In this document: positions 50,525 to 60,042 of the stretch, in pieces | Position numbering within the stretch: the first letter of the stretch is position 1 | Layout of the letters: the number at the start of each line of letters is the position of its first letter | From: Kineosporia mesophila | GTDB taxonomy: Bacteria > Actinomycetota > Actinomycetes > Actinomycetales > Kineosporiaceae | Length of the DNA: 64,000 nt | NCBI RefSeq assembly: GCF_021129235.1 | Contig: NZ_JAJOMA010000002.1 | Coordinates: 186,001 to 250,000, forward strand | Direction of reading: 5' to 3' | The notes under the pieces: model-generated | Databases searched by the model: none | What the model was told of the DNA's origin: nothing | The model's input: only the letters and a program-made list of their open reading frames with translations | Program-made: the position numbers and the translations under genes

Positions 50525-51121
50525 ATGGTGCGAACCGCTCTCACGGGGGGCATCGGGGCCGGGAAGTCGACGGTCTCGCGGCGGCTCTCCGATCTCGGCG
50601 CGATCATTCTCGACGCCGATCTGATCGCCCGGGAGGTGGTCGAGCCGGGCACCAGTGGCCTGGCGGAGATCGTCGCGACCTTCGGTAAGAAGATCCTGCG
50701 GGACGACGCGACGCTGAACCGGCCCAAGCTGGGGAAGATCGTGTTCGCCGACGAGAAGAAGCTCGCCCGGCTGAACTCGATCGTGCACCCGAGAGTGGCG
50801 GCGCGGATGGACGAGATCGTGCATGCCGCCCCCGACGACGCGGTGCTGGTGCACGACGTGCCACTGCTGGTGGAGAACCCCCACCGGGCCGAGTACGAGC
50901 TGGTGATGGTGGTGTTCGCACCGGAGGAGGAGCGGATCCGACGGCTGGTCGACGACCGCGGCATGACCCGGGACGATGCCCGGGCGCGGATCGCGGCGCA
51001 GGCCACGGACGCGCAGCGGGCCGCCGTCGCGGACGTGGTGCTGGACAACTCCGGCTCGCTCGCGACCACTCTGGCGCAGGTGGATGCCTGCTGGCGCAAC
51101 CACATCGAGCCACTGAGGTAG
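50525..51121 (+). CDS. coaE: Dephospho-CoA kinase
   Basis: Last step of coenzyme A synthesis, phosphorylating the 3'-OH of dephospho-CoA. 198 residues: P-loop [13 protein letters not shown], catalytic-region [19 protein letters not shown], and [10 protein letters not shown]. It lacks the GrpB-like C-terminal domain fused in mycobacteria. Confidence 0.95.
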   Translation: MVRTALTGGIGAGKSTVSRRLSDLGAIILDADLIAREVVEPGTSGLAEIVATFGKKILRDDATLNRPKLGKIVFADEKKLARLNSIVHPRVAARMDEIVHAAPDDAVLVHDVPLLVENPHRAEYELVMVVFAPEEERIRRLVDDRGMTRDDARARIAAQATDAQRAAVADVVLDNSGSLATTLAQVDACWRNHIEPLR

Positions 51122-51164
51122 CGCGCCGGGACGAGCCGGGAACAAGACTGTCGGTGGCTGCGCT

Positions 51165-51170
51165 TACGGT
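51165..51170 (+). promoter_or_regulatory. -10 box of leaderless uvrB
   Basis: TACGGT is 7 nt before ATG 51178. No SOS box is seen near it. Confidence 0.55.
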
Positions 51171-51177
51171 ATTCGTC

Positions 51178-53283
51178 ATGAGGCCAGTCACCGATCTGAA
51201 GCGCACGGTCGCACCGTTCACGGTGGTGTCCGAGTACCAGCCGAACGGCGACCAGCCCAAGGCCATCGCTGAGCTGACGAAGCGGGTGAAGGCGGGCGAG
51301 GAGCACGTGGTGCTGCTCGGCGCCACCGGTACCGGTAAGTCGGCCACCACGGCCTGGCTGATCGAGCAGGTGCAGAGGCCCACCCTGGTGATGGCCCCGA
51401 ACAAGACCCTCGCGGCGCAGCTGGCCAACGAGTTCCGTGAGCTGCTGCCCAACAACGCCGTCGAGTACTTCGTCTCGTACTACGACTACTACCAGCCCGA
51501 GGCGTACGTCCCGCAGACCGATACGTACATCGAGAAAGACTCCTCGATCAACGAGGAGGTCGAGCGGCTGCGGCACTCGGCCACCAACTCGCTGCTCACC
51601 CGGCGCGACGTGGTCGTGGTCGCCACGGTCTCCTGCATCTACGGCCTGGGTACCCCGCAGGAGTACATCGACCAGATGGTCCGGGTGAAGGTCGGGCAGA
51701 CCCTCGACCGTGACGTCCTGCTGCGTCAGTTCGTGCAGATGCAGTACTCCCGCAACGACCTGGCGTTCACCCGGGGCACGTTCCGGGTGCGTGGTGACAC
51801 GGTCGAGATCATCCCGATGTACGAGGAGCTGGCCGTCCGCATCGAGTTCTTCGGTGACGAGATCGACCGGGTCTACACGCTGCACCCGCTCACCGGCGAG
51901 ATCGTGCACGAGGAGGAAGAGATGTATATCTTCCCCGCCTCGCACTACATCGCCGGGCCGGAGCGGATGGTCCGGGCGATCGAGCGGATCGAGGCCGAGC
52001 TGGCCGACCGCCTGGAGGAGATGGAGCGTCAGGGCAAGCTGCTGGAGGCCCAGCGGCTGCGCATGCGCACCACCTACGACATCGAGATGATGCGCCAGGT
52101 CGGTTCCTGCTCGGGCATCGAGAACTACTCGTCCCACATGGACGACCGGCCCTCCGGCAGCGCGCCGAACTGTCTGCTCGACTACTTCCCCGACGACTTC
52201 CTGCTGGTGCTGGACGAGTCGCACAGCACCGTTCCGCAGATCGGCGCGATGTACGAGGGTGACGCGTCGCGTAAGCGCACGCTGGTGGACCACGGCTTCC
52301 GGCTGCCCAGCGCGATGGACAACCGCCCGCTGAAGTGGGAGGAGTTCCAGGACCGGATCGGCCAGACCGTCTACCTGTCGGCCACCCCGGGCAAGTACGA
52401 GCTGGGCCGGGCCGACGGTTTCGTCGAGCAGATCATCCGCCCGACCGGCCTGATCGATCCGAAGATCGTGGTCAAGCAGACCAAGGGCCAGATCGACGAC
52501 CTGCTCGGCGAGATCCGCGACCGGGCGGAGAAGAACGAGCGCGTCCTGGTCACCACGCTGACCAAGAAGATGTCGGAAGACCTCACCGATTACCTGCTGG
52601 AGCAGGGCGTGCGCGTGCGGTACCTGCACTCCGAGGTCGACACGCTGCGCCGGGTCGAGCTGCTGCGGGAGCTGCGCCAGGGCGAGTTCGACGTGCTCGT
52701 GGGCATCAACCTGCTGCGTGAGGGTCTCGACCTGCCCGAGGTGTCGCTGGTCAGCATCCTCGACGCCGACAAGGAGGGCTTCCTGCGCTCATCCACCTCG
52801 CTGATCCAGACGATCGGCCGGGCCGCCCGTAACGTCAGCGGCGAGGTGCACATGTACGCGGACAAGATCACTCCGTCCATGGAATACGCCATCGAGGAGA
52901 CCAACCGCCGCCGCGAGAAGCAGGTCGCCTACAACACGGCCCACGGCATCGACCCGACGCCGCTGCGCAAGAAGATCCAGGACATCACCGACCTTCTCGC
53001 CCGCGAGGACGAGGACACCGAGGAGCTCCTCGGGGGTGGCGGCCGCCAGCGCAGCCGGGGTAAGGCACCGGTCCCGGGAATGAGCAGTGCCGCCGGGGCC
53101 AGGGCCCGCGCGGCCGGGGTGGAGAACGTGCCCGCCACCGACCTGGCCGACCTGATCAAGCAGCTGACCGAGCAGATGCACACCGCGGCCACCGAGCTCC
53201 AGTTCGAGCTGGCGGCCCGGCTCCGCGACGAGATCCGCGACCTGAAGAAGGAGCTGCGCGGCATGCAGGCGGCGAACGCGTAG
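51178..53283 (+). CDS. uvrB: Excinuclease ABC subunit B
   Basis: Damage verification in nucleotide excision repair. 701 residues: Walker [16 protein letters not shown], the beta-hairpin [12 protein letters not shown] that probes DNA, helicase motif [37 protein letters not shown], and a C-terminal UVR domain (about 655-690) for UvrC/UvrA contact. Start ATG 51178 fits the family and the leaderless promoter; an in-frame TTG/GTG extension of 8 codons is less likely. Confidence 0.96.
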   Translation: MRPVTDLKRTVAPFTVVSEYQPNGDQPKAIAELTKRVKAGEEHVVLLGATGTGKSATTAWLIEQVQRPTLVMAPNKTLAAQLANEFRELLPNNAVEYFVSYYDYYQPEAYVPQTDTYIEKDSSINEEVERLRHSATNSLLTRRDVVVVATVSCIYGLGTPQEYIDQMVRVKVGQTLDRDVLLRQFVQMQYSRNDLAFTRGTFRVRGDTVEIIPMYEELAVRIEFFGDEIDRVYTLHPLTGEIVHEEEEMYIFPASHYIAGPERMVRAIERIEAELADRLEEMERQGKLLEAQRLRMRTTYDIEMMRQVGSCSGIENYSSHMDDRPSGSAPNCLLDYFPDDFLLVLDESHSTVPQIGAMYEGDASRKRTLVDHGFRLPSAMDNRPLKWEEFQDRIGQTVYLSATPGKYELGRADGFVEQIIRPTGLIDPKIVVKQTKGQIDDLLGEIRDRAEKNERVLVTTLTKKMSEDLTDYLLEQGVRVRYLHSEVDTLRRVELLRELRQGEFDVLVGINLLREGLDLPEVSLVSILDADKEGFLRSSTSLIQTIGRAARNVSGEVHMYADKITPSMEYAIEETNRRREKQVAYNTAHGIDPTPLRKKIQDITDLLAREDEDTEELLGGGGRQRSRGKAPVPGMSSAAGARARAAGVENVPATDLADLIKQLTEQMHTAATELQFELAARLRDEIRDLKKELRGMQAANA

Positions 53284-53384
53284 GGAGTGAGGGCCGGGCG
53301 AGAGCGGGGCGTGGGCAGGTTTCGGGTGCTCCATCCGTGCGTCCGGGTCTCGTGAGGGCGGTCGGCTTGAGAGCATGACCCCTG

Positions 53385-53912
53385 ATGAAGCCCTCGCCTA
53401 TCCTGCTGCGGACGGAGGACACCTTCCGCCCGCTGCTCCGCCCGGCCGACGAGAGATCCCATGCCCTGGCTCAGCGTGGGTGGTCGGAGGCAGGGCTCGT
53501 GGTCCGTGTCGTACGGGGCCGTAAGTGCCGCACGCGGCAAGGACTGTTCGACGAGTTCGCGGCGGCGCTGCAGTTTCCCTGGTTCTTCCCCGAGACCTGG
53601 GACGCGTTCGGTGACTGCCTGGCCGACCTGGACTGGATGCCGCACCAGGCCGGGCACGTGCTGATGCTGAAGGAACCCGAGCAGGTCCTGGCCGACGGGC
53701 CGGACGCCGACTTCGCCGCGCTCGTCGAGTTCTTCCGTGGGGCGGCCCGGGAGTGGGGGCACCCCGCCGAGCGGGGCACCTGGTACGACCGCTCGCCCGT
53801 GCCCTTCCATGTCGTGCTCGCCTGCCTGCCGCACCACACCGACGACACCCGTCGCCGCTGGGAGGCCGCGGCCGAGCTGATCCTGCTCCCCGACCCCGCC
53901 ACCGACCCATAG
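53385..53912 (+). CDS. Barstar-like protein (barnase-inhibitor family)
   Basis: 175 residues. The core LFDEFAAALQFPWFFPETWD and AFGDCLADLDWMP is the barstar signature (Phe-Pro..Trp-Asp..CLxDLxW), the helix that plugs barnase-type RNases. No barnase-like RNase is adjacent, so it may be a solitary immunity protein or have been recruited for another role. The N-terminal 45 residues are not part of the fold. It ends at a terminator. Confidence 0.83.
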   Translation: MKPSPILLRTEDTFRPLLRPADERSHALAQRGWSEAGLVVRVVRGRKCRTRQGLFDEFAAALQFPWFFPETWDAFGDCLADLDWMPHQAGHVLMLKEPEQVLADGPDADFAALVEFFRGAAREWGHPAERGTWYDRSPVPFHVVLACLPHHTDDTRRRWEAAAELILLPDPATDP

Positions 53913-53914
53913 AA

Positions 53915-53945
53915 GACGCCCACCACGACTGTCGTGGTGGGCGTC
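53915..53945. terminator. Terminator after the barstar-like gene
   Basis: GACGCCCACCACGAC (53915-53929) and its exact complement (53931-53945), then CTCAACTATTTTTGC with a T-run. It lies between convergent genes. Confidence 0.88.
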
Positions 53946-53964
53946 CTCAACTATTTTTGCTCTT

Positions 53965-55005
53965 TCAGGCCGCGCTCCAGTCACCCATGACGTCCTGGGC
54001 GGAGTGGTCGGCCGGGGTGCCCAGCACCGGGTGCAGCTCGAGGGCAGGGGAGTAGCGGCTGGCCGGCGTCTCGCGGCCCAGGGCCTCGGCCATCGCGCGG
54101 ACGTAGTGCGGTGCTCCGCCACAGCAGATGCCGACGAACGAGACCCCCAGGTCGGCCGCGCGCCGGGCCCAGTCGGCCATCTCGAAACGGGTGTGCGCGT
54201 ACGGCTCCAGGGAGATCGGGAAGGCCCGGCCACCGCCGGGAGACTCCAGAGACTCGAACGCCGGGGTGGTGGGGCTCGTGCGGTAGGGCACCGGCTGGGC
54301 GGCGATCGGGATGTCGACCGCCGCGCGCAGCTTCTCGAGCATCGGCATCATCGTCCGGGGTCCGCGCGAGCAGTTGAACCCGACCACGGCCGCACCGGCG
54401 TCGGCCAGGCGCTTGCAGGCGTCGATGTAGTCGTAGCCGTCGTAGGTCTTCTCGGGCTGCACACTGGCGAAGGTGACCACGGCGGGCAGGTTCAGCTCCT
54501 GGCACACCTCCAGGCCGATGAGCGCCTCACCGACGAAGTCGTTGGTCTCGGCAATCACGAAGTCCACTCCCTCGTCAACGGCCCAGGTCAGCTGCTCGCG
54601 GTACTGCTCGCGCACCACCGCGCCGGAGGTCTGCGGGTTCGCCGGGTCGTACGACCAGGTGTTGCAGATGTTCCCGGCCACGAGAGCACCACCCTCGGCG
54701 GCGATCTCGTTGGCGATGCGGACGGCCTGCCGGTTCAGCTCTTCCAGCTGCCCGTCCCGGCCGACGTCCTTCAGCTTCTCCCGGTGCGCGTAGTAGGTCA
54801 GCGCCACCATCACGTCGGCGCCGGCCCGCAGGAACTCGCGGTGCAGCTGCCGCAGCGCGTCCGGGGCGTCGAGGATCACCTCGGGCACGTACGGGCCGGC
54901 CTTGATGTAGCCGCGACGCTCGAGTTCGAAGACGTAGCCCTCGGCGCCGATCATCACGCCGTCGGCCAGTCGCTCGGTGAAGGTACGGGAGCTCGGTCGG
55001 GTCAT
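53965..55005 (-). CDS. Homocysteine S-methyltransferase family protein (betaine-type)
   Basis: 346 residues. Barrel with zinc cysteines in VVGFNCSRGP and SFVGICCGGAP, the Cys plus Cys-Cys set of the family, and VMIGAEGYVFELERRGY at the start. The overall layout fits betaine-homocysteine methyltransferase-like enzymes that move a methyl from a betaine to homocysteine or a related thiol. It follows a sarcosine-oxidase-like gene by 26 nt, suggesting stepwise demethylation of a methylated amine. The methyl donor is inferred. Confidence 0.88.
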   Translation of the reverse strand: MTRPSSRTFTERLADGVMIGAEGYVFELERRGYIKAGPYVPEVILDAPDALRQLHREFLRAGADVMVALTYYAHREKLKDVGRDGQLEELNRQAVRIANEIAAEGGALVAGNICNTWSYDPANPQTSGAVVREQYREQLTWAVDEGVDFVIAETNDFVGEALIGLEVCQELNLPAVVTFASVQPEKTYDGYDYIDACKRLADAGAAVVGFNCSRGPRTMMPMLEKLRAAVDIPIAAQPVPYRTSPTTPAFESLESPGGGRAFPISLEPYAHTRFEMADWARRAADLGVSFVGICCGGAPHYVRAMAEALGRETPASRYSPALELHPVLGTPADHSAQDVMGDWSAA

Positions 55006-55031
55006 TGCTCAGTCCTGTCTGGGAAGAGGTT

Positions 55032-56237
55032 TCAGGCGGTGACGAACCTGCTGGGCGCGAAACGGGCCACGTCGTAGACGGTTCCTTCCTGACACGAGAG
55101 CTCGGCCAGTACCCGCCCGACCCAGGGCGCGTACTTGTAGCCGGTCCCGCGCCAGCCGACGCCGACGAAGACATTGCCGAAACCGGGCACGGCGCCCAGC
55201 ACGAAGTCGTCGTCGGCGACCAGGTCGTAGTCGCAGCCGTCGACGTCCGTCACCGGAACCGATTCGGCCTCCAGCAGACCGGGCATGCACTGCTCGACGA
55301 AGTCGCCCACGCTGTTGATGCTCGTAGTGCCCCGCGGCATGTCCGGCGGGTTGTAGAAACCGATCTTCACGGCGTCGATCACGCCCTCGACGATCGGGTG
55401 CAGATAGATCCCGGTGTCCAGGTACGCCATCACCGGCATCCGGTCGGACGTGTACAGGTGCCGCGTCGCGGGCGGCGGTGTGAAGTACTTCGCCTCACTG
55501 GGACGGTCTTTCGTGATCGGCACGCGCAGCTGATTGCCCGGCAGCAGAGCCAGCACGTCGTTGGTGCCGTGCCCGGCCGTGATCACCAGCGACCGGGTGG
55601 TGAAGGTACCGGCCGAGGTCGTGACCGTCACCAGTTCATCGGTGGACGAGGTCGGGGTGGTCGGGTTGGTCCGGGTGGTCCGGGTGATCTTCGTCGTCGA
55701 GGTGCGCTCGTGGACCGTCACCCCCGCGTCCTCCAGCGACTTCTGAAGAGTCCTGGTGACGGTGCGCAGGTCGACCAGACCACCGACCGGGTCCAGGTCG
55801 CCGAGATCGGCCTGGAGATACGGATACTCGGCGGCGATGCCCGCGGTGTCGTACGAGGTGACCGGGATGCCCATTTTCTTGAGCACCGTGGTGCTCAGGG
55901 TGGCGTAGGTGTTGTCGAGGTCGGGCGTGATCGAGGTACTGGCAATGTTCATGCACCCGCAGCGCACCAGGACATCGGCCCCGGTGGCGGTCTCGAACTC
56001 GGTCCAGAGCCGGATCGCCTCGTCGGCGAACCGGGTGTACCCGGCCTCCAGGTAGTCCCGCCGGTAGGAGCGGGTGCGGCCGAACGACGCCGTCATCGGG
56101 TCGCCGATCTCACCGGTCTCCACCACTGCCACCCGGGCCTGGGTGCGGCTCGCCTGATAAGCGGTGAACAGGCCCATCACCCCGCCGCCGATCACCAGCA
56201 GGTCCAGGACCTCACCACGGCCAGTGCCGTCCGTCAT
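55032..56237 (-). CDS. FAD-dependent amine oxidase, monomeric sarcosine oxidase-like
   Basis: 401 residues of the DAO family. FAD-binding LLVIGGGVMGLFTAYQA, then SFGRTRSYRRDY, typical of sarcosine/N-methyl amino-acid oxidases; DGCDYDLVADDDFVLGAVPG has the Cys at the place of covalent FAD attachment; VGVGWRGTGYKYAPWVG ends the FAD domain. ATG 56237 lies after GAGAGGAAG. A Thr-rich insert (about 180-200) is unusual. It likely oxidises a secondary or tertiary amine released by the neighbouring methyltransferase. Confidence 0.88.
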   Translation of the reverse strand: MTDGTGRGEVLDLLVIGGGVMGLFTAYQASRTQARVAVVETGEIGDPMTASFGRTRSYRRDYLEAGYTRFADEAIRLWTEFETATGADVLVRCGCMNIASTSITPDLDNTYATLSTTVLKKMGIPVTSYDTAGIAAEYPYLQADLGDLDPVGGLVDLRTVTRTLQKSLEDAGVTVHERTSTTKITRTTRTNPTTPTSSTDELVTVTTSAGTFTTRSLVITAGHGTNDVLALLPGNQLRVPITKDRPSEAKYFTPPPATRHLYTSDRMPVMAYLDTGIYLHPIVEGVIDAVKIGFYNPPDMPRGTTSINSVGDFVEQCMPGLLEAESVPVTDVDGCDYDLVADDDFVLGAVPGFGNVFVGVGWRGTGYKYAPWVGRVLAELSCQEGTVYDVARFAPSRFVTA

Positions 56238-56635
56238 CAACGATCTTCCTCTCGGTCACATCCCTGAGCGCAGATTAAGCCGCCGGGAGGCCGCAACGGG
56301 AGAGGGAACGGTGAAGCGGTTCACTGATGTAACAAACGACGCGGTTTCTGCTCCGGCTTCGCTCTCCTCCGGTCCGTACGGCCACCCCTACTGGTGACTG
56401 GTGGTCACCAGAGGGGCGACTGTTCAATGATGGACGAGGCGGCCTGCGTCGGGTCGACAGTGCCACTCCCGGTTCCGGAGAGGAATCGGGTTCGCCCGAT
56501 TGCCTGGTCGCCGGGCTGCCGGATGTCCGGGTTGTCACCCTGTGTCGTCGAAGGTTGTTGATCACCCCTACGACGTTCGGCCCATAGGGTTCGACCAGGA
56601 GTGTCTGTTCATTCACTCTGTGTCAGACTCGCGCC
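56238..56635. other. Divergent control region with palindrome
   Basis: 398 nt between the minus-strand oxidase gene and the DUF4012 gene. A near-palindrome CCCCT-A-CTGGTGAC / GTCACCAG-A-GGGG spans 56386-56416 with a 5-nt centre; it may be an operator for the methylamine genes 150 nt away. A weak -10 (CAGACT, 56624-56629) lies 6 nt before the DUF4012 GTG. Confidence 0.45.
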
Positions 56636-58498
56636 GTGGGGCGGCGAGTGAGTGAAGAGCGTCAGGGCCGCAGGCTGCCTGTCGGCAGACTGGGTCGTTT
56701 CGGCCGGTTCGGCAGACCAGGGGTCGTCGTGGCGGTCCTCGCCGTGCTCTCCTTCGGGGCCGCCGGAGCCTGGCTGGCCGTGCGCGCTCAGCAGGCCCGG
56801 GTCGCCGTCGAGGCACTGAAGACCGACGGCAAGGTGCTCCAGAGCCAGCTCGAGGCCTACGACCTCGTCGCCGCGGGGCAGACGCTCGCCCAGGTGCGCG
56901 AGGACGCGCAGCGCGCCCGCGGCCTGACGTCCGACCCGGTCTGGGGTGCCGCTTCCTACGTTCCCGTGCTCGGCCGTGACCTGTACGCCGCGCGTCAGGT
57001 CAGCGCGGTCATGAACGACATCACCCAGTCCGCCCGCCCGCTGGAGACCGCCCTGCCGAAGCTGCGGCCCACCGGCACGGCCGGCAACCAGGGGCAGCTC
57101 GACACCGCCGCGATCCAGGACGTCGCCGAGGCCATGCCCGCTCTCTCCGCCGCGGTCTCCTCCGGGGCCGTGAAGGTGGGGGAGATCGATCCCGGCCCGC
57201 TGCGTCCCGAGGTGGCCGACGGCGTCTCCACTCTCAGCTCCGCCCTGGAGTCCGCCCGCGGCCCGTTCGCCGACGCTGTGCCCCTGCTCCAGCAATTGCC
57301 CGGCATGCTCGGGTCCGACGGTCAGAAGACCTGGATCGTGCTGCTCCAGCAAGACGCGGAGGCCCGCGGCACCGGCGGTCTGGTCGGTGCGTTCGCCGAG
57401 CTGAAGACCGACCAGGGCCGGATGGTGCTGTCCGACGCCGAGTCCCGCTCCGCACTCGACCGGGGTCCGGCCATCCGGTCGAGCGTGGTGCCGCAGAATC
57501 TGCGGGAGCACTACGGCAAGGACCTCACCGAGTGGGCCGGTTTCAACGCCAGCCCGCACTTTCCGCACACCGGCGAGCTCGCGGCCAAGGGCTGGAACGA
57601 GCGCACGCAGCAGCGGGCCGACTTCGTCGCGGGGGTTGACCAGAATGTGGTCGCCTCGATGCTCGCAGCCACGGGTCCGGTGAAAGTCCGTGGTGTGACC
57701 ATCGATTCGTCGAACGCCGCGAACTTCCTGAGCAAGGGCGTATACGCCCGCTGGAACAATCCACAGGTCGTGGACGCCGTGACCACCGAGCTCGTCCAGG
57801 CGGTCTTCGGTAAGTTCTCCAGTGGAGAGTTCAGCATGCCGACGCTGATCAAATCGCTGCGCGAGCCGATCCGCGAGCGGCGTCTCCTGCTCTGGGCCAA
57901 CGACGACGAGGTCCAGGCCCGGCTGGAGCAGCTCAGCATCTCCGGCACCATTCCGGGTGATCCCGGACCGTTTGCCATGACCGTCATCAACAACGGCGGC
58001 GGCAACAAGATGGACGCCTATCTGCAGGTGGACACCAAGTACGACCCGGGCACCTGCACGAACAGCGCCAGGGTGGGCCAGATCGCGGTCACCCTGGACA
58101 ACACGGCTCCCAAGGACGGGGAAGGGCTGCCGTCCTATGTCAACGTCCGGACAGACCTCATACAGCGGGGTTTCACCGGTCGGGCGACGCGTGACGGCAG
58201 CAACCGGATCGTTCTGGACATTTATGGCCCGGTGGGGAGCAGTGCCGTGCTCACCCAGCTCGACGGGTCGACGGTCATTCCGGTGACCGGTCTCGACAAC
58301 AACCACCCGGTGTGGCGCCTCAGCGTGCCCATCGCAGCGGGGCAGACCCGCACGGTGAACGTCGTGATGTCCACCCCGGTCGTCGAGGACGACGCCGGGC
58401 AGATCCCGGTCGTGCTGAACCAGCCCATGGTGAAGCCGGCCACCAGCAGCACCGAGCCGCTGAGTGCTTGCAAGACCTCATCCGTCGTCGGGGGATGA
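56636..58498 (+). CDS. DUF4012 membrane-anchored protein
   Basis: 620 residues with a basic head, one membrane helix (about 30-50), and a large extracytoplasmic part. GLTSDPVWGAASYVPVLG and LLQQDAEARGTGGLVGAFAEL are landmarks of DUF4012 proteins; these are found near polysaccharide and cell-envelope genes in actinobacteria, without a known activity. The family ASPHFPHTGELAAKGW region is also present. Start GTG 56636 has no ribosome binding site. Confidence 0.88.
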   Translation: MGRRVSEERQGRRLPVGRLGRFGRFGRPGVVVAVLAVLSFGAAGAWLAVRAQQARVAVEALKTDGKVLQSQLEAYDLVAAGQTLAQVREDAQRARGLTSDPVWGAASYVPVLGRDLYAARQVSAVMNDITQSARPLETALPKLRPTGTAGNQGQLDTAAIQDVAEAMPALSAAVSSGAVKVGEIDPGPLRPEVADGVSTLSSALESARGPFADAVPLLQQLPGMLGSDGQKTWIVLLQQDAEARGTGGLVGAFAELKTDQGRMVLSDAESRSALDRGPAIRSSVVPQNLREHYGKDLTEWAGFNASPHFPHTGELAAKGWNERTQQRADFVAGVDQNVVASMLAATGPVKVRGVTIDSSNAANFLSKGVYARWNNPQVVDAVTTELVQAVFGKFSSGEFSMPTLIKSLREPIRERRLLLWANDDEVQARLEQLSISGTIPGDPGPFAMTVINNGGGNKMDAYLQVDTKYDPGTCTNSARVGQIAVTLDNTAPKDGEGLPSYVNVRTDLIQRGFTGRATRDGSNRIVLDIYGPVGSSAVLTQLDGSTVIPVTGLDNNHPVWRLSVPIAAGQTRTVNVVMSTPVVEDDAGQIPVVLNQPMVKPATSSTEPLSACKTSSVVGG

Positions 58499-58544
58499 CC
58501 ATCGCCCCCGATCTGCCTCCCGTACCAGAGGGGACCAGCGAGTC

Positions 58545-59153
58545 ATGAACTTCAGCAAGATCAACCGAAAAGCCGCCGTGGTGGGGATTCTCGCCATTGC
58601 CGGCATCGGCGGAGGGGCGGCCTACGCCTATCCGTCGGGTGTGCCACTGACCATCTCCGCCTCGGCCGTGCGCGTGGACGACAGCAATTCCACGCTCACC
58701 GTCACCTTGGGCAACGCCGATCCCCGGTGCTCGACGGCCGTCACCGTCAACGGTGCGCCCTTCGTCACGCTGGGCCCCGGCCAGACCACGGCATCCGGCC
58801 CGGCCACCACCGGTTCCGGCCGGAACCGGGTACGGGCCCGCACGATCGACTGCGCGCTGAAGGAGAGCGCCCGCAGCGATTTCGTGGTGCCGAACGCGGT
58901 TCTTACGGGCCCCACCTCGGCCGTGGTCAAGGAGCAGGTCCGGTTCAGTCTCACCGGTCTGGAGCCGGGTCTGGACGTCACCGTGCAGGCCGTCAAGGTC
59001 GGCGGTGGGGCCACCTACTCCGACACCGACATCTCGAACCGGCGTGGTGAGGCCAAGGTGCGCCTGAAGTTCAAGGTGAAGGGCACCTACGTGGTGACGG
59101 CCAGCATCAACGGCAGCGCGGTGGGCAACAGCATCACCATCACCGTCAACTGA
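58545..59153 (+). CDS. Secreted protein of unknown function
   Basis: 202 residues. A signal peptide (about 1-28: basic NRKAA, hydrophobic core, AYA end) is followed by two beta-rich modules, the second resembling an Ig-like repeat (VTVQAVKVGGGATYSDTD, GTYVVTASINGS). Two Cys (in DPRCST and TIDCALK) could form a disulfide. It starts 46 nt after the DUF4012 stop, so the pair is probably one operon. I do not recognise the family. Confidence 0.75.
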   Translation: MNFSKINRKAAVVGILAIAGIGGGAAYAYPSGVPLTISASAVRVDDSNSTLTVTLGNADPRCSTAVTVNGAPFVTLGPGQTTASGPATTGSGRNRVRARTIDCALKESARSDFVVPNAVLTGPTSAVVKEQVRFSLTGLEPGLDVTVQAVKVGGGATYSDTDISNRRGEAKVRLKFKVKGTYVVTASINGSAVGNSITITVN

Positions 59154-59233
59154 ACCGGCCCGGCGTAGCCGGTTCCGGCGGCATCTGATCCGTTCCCCTT
59201 CCGGGATCGGCGCCGCCTTTCGACGACCGGGCC

Positions 59234-59251
59234 CGGACCATCCGTGGTCCG
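59234..59251. promoter_or_regulatory. Small hairpin in the 59154-59372 gap
   Basis: CGGACCA-TCCG-TGGTCCG is a perfect 7-bp stem with 4-nt loop, and GAACCGG/CCGGTTC (59152-59158, 59169-59175) flank the preceding stop codon. Either may be a terminator; neither has a U-tract. Confidence 0.4.
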
Positions 59252-59372
59252 AACCGGTCAGCAGCCCGGCCGGCCGTCCCGATCTCACCCCCGGGGCGGC
59301 CGACCGGGCCGATCTGTGTGTGCCCCCACGACCGTGTTCGACGAAGTTCCAGACCATCGGGGGAATTGACGC

Positions 59373-60008
59373 GTGACGTCCTCAGCACCTTCAGGGCCAG
59401 ACAACTACGCACCCGACGAACCGACCCACGTGAGCAAGATTTTCGTGATCATCGGAACGGTCGGGGTGCTCGGCGCGATCGCCTGGGGATCGCTGGCCCT
59501 GGTGAACAACGAGAGTCCGGCCGACGACCGGACCCTGCCCGCGGCCACGGGCCGTCCGCTCTGGCGGCCGACCCCGTCCGGTTCCCCGGACGCGACGACC
59601 CCCGCCGCCACCACCCGCCCGGTGGTGCTGTTCGACGGCCCGCTGACCATTGCCGGAGGCCTGGGCATCGACGTCGATCAGGCTGACGAAAGAGCGGCCA
59701 AGGCAAAACCAGGCACCAGCCGCAGGTCGAGCGCGCTCGACGTCTACTGGGACCAGAAGACCGGCTTGTCACCCGTCGACGGCAAGCTGTTCATGGACCA
59801 GGGTCTGCCCCAGGGCGCGGCCGCCCGCTGCGCCTCACGGGTTGCCTCGGGTAAGCAGGGTTTCCCGTCGCTCGACGTGTTCCCGGGCGACCAGTTCTGC
59901 TTGAGGACGTCCGACGGGCGGGTCGCCTGGCTCCGGGTCGGCGAGGGATCGGACCGGCCCGACGAGCTGTCCGTCCAGGTGACCGTGTGGGACGGCGTGC
60001 CGGGTTGA
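59373..60008 (+). CDS. Membrane-anchored protein of unknown function
   Basis: 211 residues: a polar head, one membrane helix (about 22-44), a Pro/Thr/Ser-rich spacer and a C-terminal exported domain with two Cys (ARCASRV, FCLRTSD) that could pair. GGGGGAATTG lies before the GTG start. It looks like the topology of an actinobacterial envelope or kinase sensor domain but I recognise no family. It follows the DUF4012 and secreted-protein genes. Confidence 0.72.
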   Translation: MTSSAPSGPDNYAPDEPTHVSKIFVIIGTVGVLGAIAWGSLALVNNESPADDRTLPAATGRPLWRPTPSGSPDATTPAATTRPVVLFDGPLTIAGGLGIDVDQADERAAKAKPGTSRRSSALDVYWDQKTGLSPVDGKLFMDQGLPQGAAARCASRVASGKQGFPSLDVFPGDQFCLRTSDGRVAWLRVGEGSDRPDELSVQVTVWDGVPG

Positions 60009-60042
60009 AGACAGCACCGATGAAGCTGCCGAAGGAGTCGAC

